From Caldifarciminota bacterium (GTDB taxonomy: Bacteria; Hydrothermota; Tepidihabitantia; SM23-42), in NCBI GenBank assembly GCA_023128195.1, contig JAGMEL010000241.1, forward strand, positions 1 through 17,636: DNA of 17,636 nt. The letters run 5' to 3'. The notes beneath the pieces are model-generated. The model made no database searches and was not told the origin of the DNA. It saw nothing but the letters and a program-made list of their open reading frames with translations. This document shows positions 7,297 to 13,254 of the stretch, in pieces. The first letter of the stretch is position 1. Each line of letters begins with the position of its first letter. Both the position numbers and the translations under genes were made by a program.

Positions 7297-8313
7297 TTAT
7301 GCTGCTTCGACATAACCCAGCGCGCCAGCCATGGTAATTACTTTAATAGGACAAACCTCAAAGCATCGACCGCAGCCAATACATTTGTCTTTGATTACTC
7401 CATGCCTCTTACCGGGTTCACCTTCAATAGCCTTAAACTGACAGACCTTTACACACTCTCCACAACCATCACACTGTGAAGAAATTATAGCATAGGGTCG
7501 TGCTTTTGCCCGATCAATAAATGATTTTGTGGGACATTTATTAAAACAAATTCCACAGGAAACACACTTTTCATAATCCATTACAGGAAGATTCCCATCC
7601 ATGGCAATTGCACCATCATGTGGACATACCTTAACACAGAGTGTACAGCCAATACACCCTACTTTACAAACATTCTTAACAGCCTTACCTTTATCCCGGG
7701 TTTTGCAGGCTAAATAAATAAGTTGTGACCGAAGTATTAACTCCAGAACCTGACGCGGACATTCCTTAACACAAATACCGCACGCAGTGCACTTATCTAG
7801 ATCAATAATTGGTAAATGGTTTTGTCCCATTTTTATTGCTCCAAATGGACAGACAGTTACACAATGTCCTCCACCAAGACAACCGTATTCACAAGCCTTA
7901 TTACCACCCAGAAGGATGTAGTTGCTGCGGCAATCCCCTGGTCCAACATATTTAAATTTCTCAACTGCCTCATTCCAACCACCCCGGCATCTCAAGACAC
8001 AAACCTGCGGTTCAATCTCTTCAACTTCAACACCCAATATTTTACCAATTTCCTTTGCAGTTTCTGAACCACCTACAGTACAAAGATTTGGAGAAACGTC
8101 ATTGGTTTTTGCAGCCAGGGCATGGGCATATGCCTCACAGCCAGGAAAACCACAGGCACCGCAATTTGTACTCGGCAGGACTTCCCTTATTTTCTTTTCT
8201 TGTTCACTCACCTGGACGGCAAGTTTCTTAAACGCGATAGCCAGAACTACACCAAAGACTAAACTCAATCCTCCCAAGCCAAGAATCGCTTTTACAATTT
8301 CAATTGTCTCCAT
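7297..8313 (-). CDS. rnfB: RnfB-like membrane-anchored polyferredoxin
   Basis: This 338-residue protein has one N-terminal membrane helix (about residues 9-29), then the RnfB Fe-S motif C51-x2-C54-x4-C59 with C78. C105, C109 and C128 precede a C141/C145/C151/C155 cluster typical of clostridial RnfB. Five further ferredoxin-type CxxCxxCxxxC sets follow, starting at C175, C220, C250, C281 and C311, so seven Fe-S clusters are predicted, counting the first. RnfB passes electrons from ferredoxin into the Rnf ion-pumping complex. No rnfA, C, D, E or G lies in the window; the neighbours are speB and, upstream, an HcnAB-like pair with its own transcript. It may be an orphan RnfB serving another oxidoreductase. 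Its promoter ends 8 nt before ATG 8313, without Shine-Dalgarno. Confidence 0.88.
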   Translation of the reverse strand: METIEIVKAILGLGGLSLVFGVVLAIAFKKLAVQVSEQEKKIREVLPSTNCGACGFPGCEAYAHALAAKTNDVSPNLCTVGGSETAKEIGKILGVEVEEIEPQVCVLRCRGGWNEAVEKFKYVGPGDCRSNYILLGGNKACEYGCLGGGHCVTVCPFGAIKMGQNHLPIIDLDKCTACGICVKECPRQVLELILRSQLIYLACKTRDKGKAVKNVCKVGCIGCTLCVKVCPHDGAIAMDGNLPVMDYEKCVSCGICFNKCPTKSFIDRAKARPYAIISSQCDGCGECVKVCQFKAIEGEPGKRHGVIKDKCIGCGRCFEVCPIKVITMAGALGYVEAA

Positions 8314-8321
8314 ATTTGGGA

Positions 8322-8349
8322 ATTATATGTATTTTTTTTCCTATGTCAA
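8322..8349 (-). promoter_or_regulatory. Perfect-consensus promoter of the rnfB-like gene
   Basis: Minus strand: TTGACA at 8344-8349, a 16-bp spacer, TATAAT at 8322-8327, then 8 nt (TCCCAAAT) to ATG 8313. A leader of about 0-2 nt and no Shine-Dalgarno predict leaderless translation of rnfB. Confidence 0.85.
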
Positions 8350-8461
8350 GATAAGGAATTGAGAGCTCTAAAAGATTATTTTCGAGCTTTCTCGATTCCA
8401 GAGATTATAAATAGATGACAGTGATTTCGCTATTTTTCTGAAATCTCAAATTGTGTTAACT

Positions 8462-9604
8462 CTACGCCTTTAATTTTTCCTTACCGCTAAGAATCCTTTG
8501 TTCAAACGGTGAAGACCGAATCATTGAAAGCTCCTTGTTTGCCTGTTCTACTATTTCCTTACTCTTTTTGTTCTCGCCATAAAGAGCTTCATAAGCCTTT
8601 GCACCAGCAATCTTACCTTCTAACATTGCCGTCGATGCCTCTTCTATACATGCCAGGTCTCCACATACAAAGATATGCGATTTAGAGGTCATCATGCTCT
8701 CATTATGATATGGAACATTGCCGCCTAACTCAGGAACATAATCTATGCGGCATCCTGCCTGGTATAAAAGTTCGCACAAAGGGGAAAGACCAATTGCAAT
8801 CAAAATCATATCGCACTCAATAGTTTTCTCAGTACCTTCAAGGCATTCAAATTTATCTCCCACCTGAGTAATGACTGCAGCCTCCACACAATCCTTACCT
8901 TTTGCTTTGATAATTGTATGTTTGAGATATATAGGTACACCAGCCCGTTTTATTTTTGCAGCATGGACATAATAACCACCGACCTTATCAAGAATTTCAA
9001 TAATTGCTGCAACCTCTACACCAGATTGGAGTAATTGATAAGGAACAATCAATCCAATATTACCTGAGCCTATAACCAGGGCTCTCCTTCCTGGAACAAC
9101 TCCATATACATTCATCATAGTCTGAACTGCACCCGCACCATATACTCCGGGCAGATCAGAGTTCTCAAAGACAAGCATATTTTCGCTGGCGCCGGCAGCA
9201 AAAATGTAAGTCTTTGCTTTTATTTGAAACAATTTGTCTTTCCTTAATATCCCAAGTGTATCATCATCGTAATAACCGACAACAGTAGCATTATCTAAAA
9301 TATCAATTTTTAATTCATCAACCATATCAGTCAATATTTTTGCTATATCTATACCTCTTACACCACAGTAATGAGCCTTGGATCCGAAAAATTTATGGGT
9401 CTGTTTGATTAATTGACCTCCAAGTACTGGATTATCATCAATAATTATTATATTAGCACCCAACTCTTTGGCAACAATACCTGCCTCTAAGCCGGCAGGT
9501 CCACCGCCTACCACACAAATATCGAAATTTGGAAGTTTAGAAGATGAGAAGTTTTGAATGTTTTTTTGGGATCTTGGTTTTTGGTTCTTGGCGCTTGAAT
9601 TCAT
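8462..9604 (-). CDS. HcnB-like FAD/NAD(P)-dependent oxidoreductase
   Basis: This 380-residue protein has two dinucleotide-binding motifs: an FAD site GGGPAG (residues 33-38) and an NAD(P) site GSGNIG (179-184), plus a closing FAD motif HIFVCGD. This is the arrangement of HcnB, the alpha subunit of sarcosine/proline/opine dehydrogenases. Its start ATG overlaps the stop of the upstream 2Fe-2S gene as ATGA (9601-9604), so the two are translationally coupled and probably form a complex. It seems shorter at the C-terminus than typical HcnB, lacking the cysteine-rich BFD-type [2Fe-2S] domain. The first ~26 residues (MNSSAKNQKPRSQKNIQNFS...) are low-complexity, basic, and partly encoded by a dispersed repeat. 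The catalytic HcnC/beta subunit is absent here, so the substrate is unknown. Confidence 0.82.
   Translation of the reverse strand: MNSSAKNQKPRSQKNIQNFSSSKLPNFDICVVGGGPAGLEAGIVAKELGANIIIIDDNPVLGGQLIKQTHKFFGSKAHYCGVRGIDIAKILTDMVDELKIDILDNATVVGYYDDDTLGILRKDKLFQIKAKTYIFAAGASENMLVFENSDLPGVYGAGAVQTMMNVYGVVPGRRALVIGSGNIGLIVPYQLLQSGVEVAAIIEILDKVGGYYVHAAKIKRAGVPIYLKHTIIKAKGKDCVEAAVITQVGDKFECLEGTEKTIECDMILIAIGLSPLCELLYQAGCRIDYVPELGGNVPYHNESMMTSKSHIFVCGDLACIEEASTAMLEGKIAGAKAYEALYGENKKSKEIVEQANKELSMIRSSPFEQRILSGKEKLKA
9524..9558 (-). repeat. Dispersed AACTTC-type repeat coding for the HcnB N-terminus
   Basis: On the coding strand this 35-nt stretch matches the intergenic sequence 16782-16816 at 28 of 35 positions without gaps. 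It encodes roughly FKTSHLLNFQI-frame DNA read here as IQNFSSSKLPNF, immediately before the FAD-binding strand. Confidence 0.55.
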
Positions 9605-9912
9605 TGCTTCTGTCCTTTTCCTTTCTGTTTGCGTACCTTGATTCCTTGTCTCAATGGTTCCATACAGACCATTACATTCGGATTACCATCAACTTCCATA
9701 AGACAGGACGAACATTTACCAACTGCGCAGAAAAATCCCCTGGGTCGACTATATCGCTCAGAAATGCTCAGCACCTTGATACCTGCTGCATGCAGGGCAG
9801 CAGCGATCGGAAGTCCCTCATATCCTTCAATTTCTTTATCTTCAAAACAAAACTTTACCTTTTTACCTCGCTTAAATTCTAAAATGGGATGTTCAGTTAT
9901 ATAACCATCCAT
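9601..9912 (-). CDS. HcnA-like [2Fe-2S] ferredoxin subunit
   Basis: This 103-residue protein is a Fer2_4-type ferredoxin. Four cysteines, C62-x4-C67-x2-C70-x12-C83 in GFFCAVGKCSSC...VMVC, bind a plant-type [2Fe-2S] cluster. The preceding ISERYSRPRGFF is characteristic of HcnA and of the N-terminus of sarcosine oxidase alpha. It passes electrons to or from the coupled HcnB-like flavoprotein. Start ATG 9912 follows a weak GAGAG-type ribosome site, and no consensus promoter was found upstream; that region is filled by inverted repeats. The basic tail KVRKQKGKGQKQ comes just before the ATGA overlap with the next gene. Confidence 0.85.
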   Translation of the reverse strand: MDGYITEHPILEFKRGKKVKFCFEDKEIEGYEGLPIAAALHAAGIKVLSISERYSRPRGFFCAVGKCSSCLMEVDGNPNVMVCMEPLRQGIKVRKQKGKGQKQ

Positions 9913-9937
9913 GGTACTCTCTAGTTGATCGTTAATC

Positions 9938-10003
9938 GTTGTACGGCATAGCGACCCGTATGGTTATTCGTTAGTCGTTCTTCGTCATTCTTTACCGTAC
10001 AAC
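9938..10003. repeat. Inverted repeat GTTGTACGG / CCGTACAAC
   Basis: Nine-bp perfect arms at 9938-9946 and 9995-10003 enclose short irregular repeats of TCGTT type (ATCGTTAATCGTT, TTCGTTAGTCGTTCTTCGT). It lies in the 238-nt gap between purQ and the 2Fe-2S gene. Confidence 0.6.
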
Positions 10004-10023
10004 AATGCTGTAAAACGAAACGG

Positions 10024-10124
10024 GCCCTGTGAAATAATAACAAAGGATTTATGATATCAAAAGAGACAACTTGAGCAAAAAGATTGATATACTCAAACAT
10101 ACAATTTCTTGTATTTCACGGGGC
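10024..10124. repeat. Inverted pair of the ATTTCACAGGGC element
   Basis: GCCCTGTGAAAT (10024-10035) and ATTTCACGGGGC (10113-10124) are inverted copies with one mismatch, separated by 77 nt of AT-rich non-coding DNA. The left arm is an exact reverse copy of the 12-mer at 4289-4300 and 16812-16823. The pair lies downstream of purQ and may be a small non-autonomous element or a hairpin that ends the purQ transcript. Confidence 0.6.
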
Positions 10125-10150
10125 GGGCTGCGATGCATTTAAACGTAAGA

Positions 10151-10921
10151 CTATTCTTTAAAATATTTAACTGCATTTTTAAAAATGTATAAACCATCAC
10201 CAACTTCATTAAGGTGTACCCTTGTATGATTAGGATGTTGTAGATAAGAGATATGCCGTTCAGGATGAGGCATTAATCCTAAAATTCTACCGGTTCTGTC
10301 TGTAATTCCCGCAATATTCAAAGCCGAACCATTTGGATTAAACGGATATTTAGCATCGTTGCCATTATTATCAACATACTGAAAAATTATATGCTTCTGA
10401 ATTTTTTTTAGAGTCTCGGCATCTTTAACAACAAATTTCCCTTCGGCATGAGCAACTGGAAGGATAATCATAGATTTCGAACCTTTTGTAAATACAGACC
10501 GCTCATTATGAACCTTCAAATATACCCAGCGGTCTTCAAAGCGTTCCGAATCATTGATCACAAGACTCACAGATTGTTCCTCAAAAGGATTCTTAAACGA
10601 AGGCAGTATGCCGCATTTAACTAATACCTGAAATCCGTTGCATATTCCTATTATCAGTCTTTCTTTTTCAATAAATTCTATAAATTGATCGCGTAATTTA
10701 AACTTAATTTCATTCGAAAGTATCTTACCCGCTGAAATATCATCGCCATAAGTAAAACCACCGGGTAAAACAATTATCTGGTAATCGGATAAATTTTTAT
10801 TTTGTATCTCATCAATGTAAATACGTTCCGCAACTGCACCAGCTAATTCAAATGCATATGCTGTTTCAACATCACAGTTTGTGCCGGCGGTGCGAACAAC
10901 TAAAACCTTTGGTGTCACCAC
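10151..10921 (-). CDS. purQ: Phosphoribosylformylglycinamidine synthase glutaminase subunit
   Basis: This 256-residue class I glutamine amidotransferase feeds ammonia to PurL in the fourth step of purine synthesis. The catalytic triad is C94 in GICNGFQ, with H219 and E221 in MPHPER. The N-terminal TAGTNCDVE and GGFTYGDD are PurQ signatures, and NPNGSALNIAGITDRTGRILGLMPHPERH is the PurQ ending. It is somewhat longer than the common ~225-residue form. Start is GTG 10921, or the adjacent GTG at 10918; both lie within 7 nt of the upstream MBL gene's stop, with only a weak ribosome site, so translational coupling is likely. No purL or purS is in the window. It is the last gene of the bactofilin operon. 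Confidence 0.92.
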   Translation of the reverse strand: MVTPKVLVVRTAGTNCDVETAYAFELAGAVAERIYIDEIQNKNLSDYQIIVLPGGFTYGDDISAGKILSNEIKFKLRDQFIEFIEKERLIIGICNGFQVLVKCGILPSFKNPFEEQSVSLVINDSERFEDRWVYLKVHNERSVFTKGSKSMIILPVAHAEGKFVVKDAETLKKIQKHIIFQYVDNNGNDAKYPFNPNGSALNIAGITDRTGRILGLMPHPERHISYLQHPNHTRVHLNEVGDGLYIFKNAVKYFKE

Positions 10922-10927
10922 GCCACT

Positions 10928-11749
10928 TTATTTTAGAATAATAGTTCTTCCGTCTGCAGCTGCTTGTATATTTATGTTTGGGTGTTTGCTTCTGAGGTCT
11001 TTAAGAATTTTATCAATAAACCTATCTGTACTTGTATGATCATGATGCGTAAATATAATATTTTTTACACCTGTATCTTTGGCGAGTTTCATCACTTGAC
11101 CATGTGTCGAGTGCCCCCATCCCACTCTCTGCTCATAAATTTCATCAACATATTGAGCATCGTGTATAAAGAAATTAACACCTCTAAGAAAATCGACAAA
11201 TTCTTTATATGAAGTATTGTTATTTTTCGCAAAAAGCTCGTTATCTGTTAAAAAGGCAAAACTATTTTTCTTTTCAGTAAACTTAAGTCCATATGTATAA
11301 TCAGGGTGATTGTTAATAATAGTCTCAATTAACAGATCCCCTATTTTCATTCTATCCTCTAATTCTTTAAAAACAATATTTGACGGTATTTCTGAAAGGG
11401 TCGCAGGAAAATAGGGTTTGGTCATTTGATAGATAAGAGCCTTTTTAGCGGTCACATCTTTTTTATGCCCGTAAATGTAAATCTCCGTCTTGTCAAGAAA
11501 TATTGGTGCAAAAAATGGGAAACCCTGAATATGATCCCAGTGATAATGAGTAAATATTAAATGGATTATATTTTTTTTGTTTTCAACTAAATGACTACCT
11601 AACTCTCTTATGCCAGTACCGGCATCAATCACTATCGCATCACCAGAATTTGATTCAACATACAAGCAGGTTGTATTACCACCATATTTCTTTGTCTCTT
11701 TATTCGCTACAGCTACAGAGCCTCTTGTACCGTAAAACCTTATAACCAT
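10928..11749 (-). CDS. MBL-fold metallohydrolase (RNase Z / cyclic phosphodiesterase-like)
   Basis: This 273-residue metallo-beta-lactamase-fold enzyme has the metal-binding motif THYHWDH (H68, H70, D72, H73) and the opening FYGTRGSVAVANKETKKYGGNTTC. That opening is typical of a bacterial MBL group often annotated as phosphoribosyl 1,2-cyclic phosphate or 3',5'-cyclic nucleotide phosphodiesterase-like. HDAQY and IIFTHHDH supply later ligands. The substrate cannot be fixed. Its ATG directly follows the bactofilin TAG with no spacer, and its ribosome site (AGAGGAAAAG) lies inside the end of the bactofilin gene, so the two are co-translated. Confidence 0.88.
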   Translation of the reverse strand: MVIRFYGTRGSVAVANKETKKYGGNTTCLYVESNSGDAIVIDAGTGIRELGSHLVENKKNIIHLIFTHYHWDHIQGFPFFAPIFLDKTEIYIYGHKKDVTAKKALIYQMTKPYFPATLSEIPSNIVFKELEDRMKIGDLLIETIINNHPDYTYGLKFTEKKNSFAFLTDNELFAKNNNTSYKEFVDFLRGVNFFIHDAQYVDEIYEQRVGWGHSTHGQVMKLAKDTGVKNIIFTHHDHTSTDRFIDKILKDLRSKHPNINIQAAADGRTIILK

Positions 11750-12097
11750 CTACTGCTTTTCCTCTGTTCTCTGTGACATTTTACAATTACCTTCAAAGAA
11801 AACACCTTCCTCCACAATTAATCCTCGGCAAACAACATCTCCAAGCATTTTAGCACCGCTCTGGAACTCAACAAGTTCCTTTACGTTAATATTACCTTCT
11901 ATCTTTCCTCCAATAATCGCTGATTTACAATGTATACCACCTTTTATAATCGCATCTTGACCAAGTATTAAACACTCCTTAACTGACACATTACCTTTAA
12001 CCGTGCCATCGATTTTAGTCGATCCATTAACATTAATATCACCATTTATAGCTGTCCCTTTTCCAATCACACTATCGATTTTCCCTTCCTTTGTCAT
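11750..12097 (-). CDS. Bactofilin (polymer-forming cytoskeletal protein)
   Basis: This 115-residue protein is almost entirely a bactofilin (DUF583) beta-helix, with repeating strands such as IGKGTAINGDINVNGSTKIDGTVKGNVSV and SAIIGGKIEGNINVKE. Bactofilins self-assemble into membrane-associated filaments that position cell-wall enzymes and other proteins. Only short flexible tails flank the core. An AGGAGG (12103-12108) lies 5 nt before ATG 12097, and a consensus promoter lies ~40 nt upstream. It heads an operon with an MBL hydrolase and purQ. Being a small first gene with a strong ribosome site, it is probably well expressed. Confidence 0.92.
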   Translation of the reverse strand: MTKEGKIDSVIGKGTAINGDINVNGSTKIDGTVKGNVSVKECLILGQDAIIKGGIHCKSAIIGGKIEGNINVKELVEFQSGAKMLGDVVCRGLIVEEGVFFEGNCKMSQRTEEKQ

Positions 12098-12136
12098 TTA
12101 GTCCTCCTTTAGATTTTTAATATCACATTAGTATAA

Positions 12137-12164
12137 ATTATACCTAAAATTTTATTTTTGTCAA
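12137..12164 (-). promoter_or_regulatory. Consensus promoter of the bactofilin operon
   Basis: Minus strand: TTGACA at 12159-12164, a 16-bp spacer, TATAAT at 12137-12142. The predicted leader is about 32 nt and includes the AGGAGG ribosome site, in contrast to the leaderless genes nearby. It begins only 16 nt after the tRNA-Glu gene ends. Confidence 0.85.
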
Positions 12165-12180
12165 CAATTAAAGTTAAAAA

Positions 12181-12254
12181 TAGCGCCAACGGGATTTGAA
12201 CCCGTGATCTTCGCCTTGAGAGGGCGATGTCCTAGGCCACTAGACGATGGCGCC
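12181..12254 (-). tRNA. tRNA-Glu (anticodon CUC)
   Basis: On the minus strand a full cloverleaf is seen. The acceptor pairs GGCGCCA with TGGCGCT (first pair G-U), and the D arm is GTCTAGTGGCCTAGGAC. The anticodon stem TCGCC/GGCGA holds loop CTCTCAA with anticodon CTC, the variable loop has 5 nt, and the T arm is ACGGG-TTCAAAT-CCCGT. Discriminator A73 is followed directly by TTTTT rather than an encoded CCA, so CCA must be added by enzyme and the T-run may end transcription. It reads GAG codons. Confidence 0.95.
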
Positions 12255-12261
12255 ATGATAC

Positions 12262-12289
12262 ATTATAGATAATTTTAAAAGAATGTCAA
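12262..12289 (-). promoter_or_regulatory. Perfect-consensus promoter of tRNA-Glu
   Basis: Minus strand: TTGACA at 12284-12289, a 16-bp spacer, TATAAT at 12262-12267. The mature tRNA 5' G is reached after only 7 nt (GTATCAT), so the primary transcript should have a 5' leader of 0-2 nt. Confidence 0.85.
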
Positions 12290-12329
12290 CGATCTTTTCC
12301 TTGGCGAGTAAACATTGCCACATGGTTGA

Positions 12330-12346
12330 CAGTTCACATTGAACTG
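12330..12346. repeat. Perfect 7-bp hairpin CAGTTCA-CAT-TGAACTG
   Basis: It lies in the 203-nt spacer between the tRNA promoter and the plus-strand glycosyltransferase gene. There is no T-run on either strand in the right place for a terminator. The half-site CAGTTCA occurs again near 12403. Its function is unknown. Confidence 0.4.
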
Positions 12347-12457
12347 CAAAATCAAAAAAACAGAACAAAGGACAATCCAGATTTCTGTAATACAGTTCAC
12401 TAATTACTTTTAACTGTGATCTGATAATTTTCTGCTGAATTAGAATTAAACATGTGC

Positions 12458-12485
12458 TTTACAATAGGTAAATTTTTACTATAAT
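12458..12485 (+). promoter_or_regulatory. Promoter of the GT2 gene (TTTACA-N16-TATAAT)
   Basis: TTTACA at 12458-12463, a 16-bp spacer, TATAAT at 12480-12485. ATG 12492 is 6 nt after the -10, so the predicted start site coincides with the A of the ATG. This argues against the GTG at 12486, which would lie upstream of transcription. Confidence 0.8.
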
Positions 12486-12491
12486 GTGTAC

Positions 12492-13154
12492 ATGAAGTTG
12501 TCTGTTATTATTCCTGTCTACAATGAAGTCGATAATATTGAGAGAGTTCTCTCAGCAGTTGAAAATGTTAAAATTCACAAGGAAATTATTGTTGTCGATG
12601 ACAATTCGCACGATGGCACGCGTGATATTTTAAGTAAAAAACAGCGGATAAAAACACTTTTCCATGACAGAAATAGGGGTAAAGGAGCAGCTATTCGCTC
12701 TGGATTAAAGGTCGCCTCGGGTGATTATGTCATCATTCAGGACGCTGACCTGGAATACTCACCGCATCAATATCCCAGACTTTTTAAACCCATCAAAGAA
12801 AAAAGCACAAAGGTTGTCTATGGTTCACGAATTCTGGGTAAAGGCGTCTTTTTAAAATCGAGTTATTATGCAAACCGGTTTTTAACGCTATTAACAAACC
12901 TGCTCTTTGGAAGCCGTCTTACTGACATGGAAACATGCTACAAGGTAATCGAATCGTCATTGCTCAAAGACCTCAGTCTCATCTCATCGCGCTTTGAAAT
13001 TGAACCAGAGATCACATGCAAACTCCTTAAGAGAAAAGAGAAAATCACTGAAGTACCTATATCCTACACAGGACGAAAAAAAGGGAAAAAAATTGGCGTC
13101 AAGGATGGCATCCAGGCAATCTGGAATATTGTCAAGTGGAAGCTAAAGAAATGA
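12492..13154 (+). CDS. Family 2 glycosyltransferase, dolichol/polyprenyl-phosphate sugar synthase type
   Basis: This 220-residue GT-A glycosyltransferase begins MKLSVIIPVYNEVDNIE. It has the nucleotide-binding VVDDNSHDGT (DD at 36-37), the metal-binding QDADLEY (84-90) and a late SRFEIEPEITCKLLKR...VPISYTGRKKGKKIG, all typical of DPM1-like enzymes. These transfer mannose or glucose from a nucleotide sugar to a lipid phosphate carrier. There is no C-terminal membrane domain, as in the soluble DPM1 type. Start ATG 12492 is fixed by the promoter; the in-frame GTG 6 nt upstream is outside the predicted transcript. A GT4 gene follows 100 nt later. Confidence 0.88.
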   Translation: MKLSVIIPVYNEVDNIERVLSAVENVKIHKEIIVVDDNSHDGTRDILSKKQRIKTLFHDRNRGKGAAIRSGLKVASGDYVIIQDADLEYSPHQYPRLFKPIKEKSTKVVYGSRILGKGVFLKSSYYANRFLTLLTNLLFGSRLTDMETCYKVIESSLLKDLSLISSRFEIEPEITCKLLKRKEKITEVPISYTGRKKGKKIGVKDGIQAIWNIVKWKLKK

Positions 13155-13254
13155 TAAGCTGCGCAAATAATCGCAAATATAAAACAATCACGAATTCACA
13201 GAAATATTATGAATTATTCGATACATTCGTCTTAATTCGAGGTTTTCGCGGATC

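Noticed and set aside
7816..8362. Plus-strand open frames opposite rnfB
   Set aside because: They lie antisense to a well-supported gene, have no ribosome sites, and their translations look like shadows of the cysteine-rich coding strand.
9913..10020. Promoter of the 2Fe-2S/HcnB operon
   Set aside because: A TTTACA followed after 16 bp by AAGAAT can be found on the minus strand, but the -10 matches only four of six bases and overlaps an inverted repeat.
12330..12346. Rho-independent terminator
   Set aside because: The hairpin has no T-run after it on either strand, and no gene ends next to it.
12486..12488. GTG start for the GT2 gene
   Set aside because: It directly follows the -10 hexamer and lies before the predicted transcription start; ATG 12492 matches the usual family N-terminus.
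13155..13254. Consensus promoter upstream of the GT4 gene
   Set aside because: No TTGACA-N16-TATAAT match; the sequence has repeated ATTCG elements and may be another repeat.
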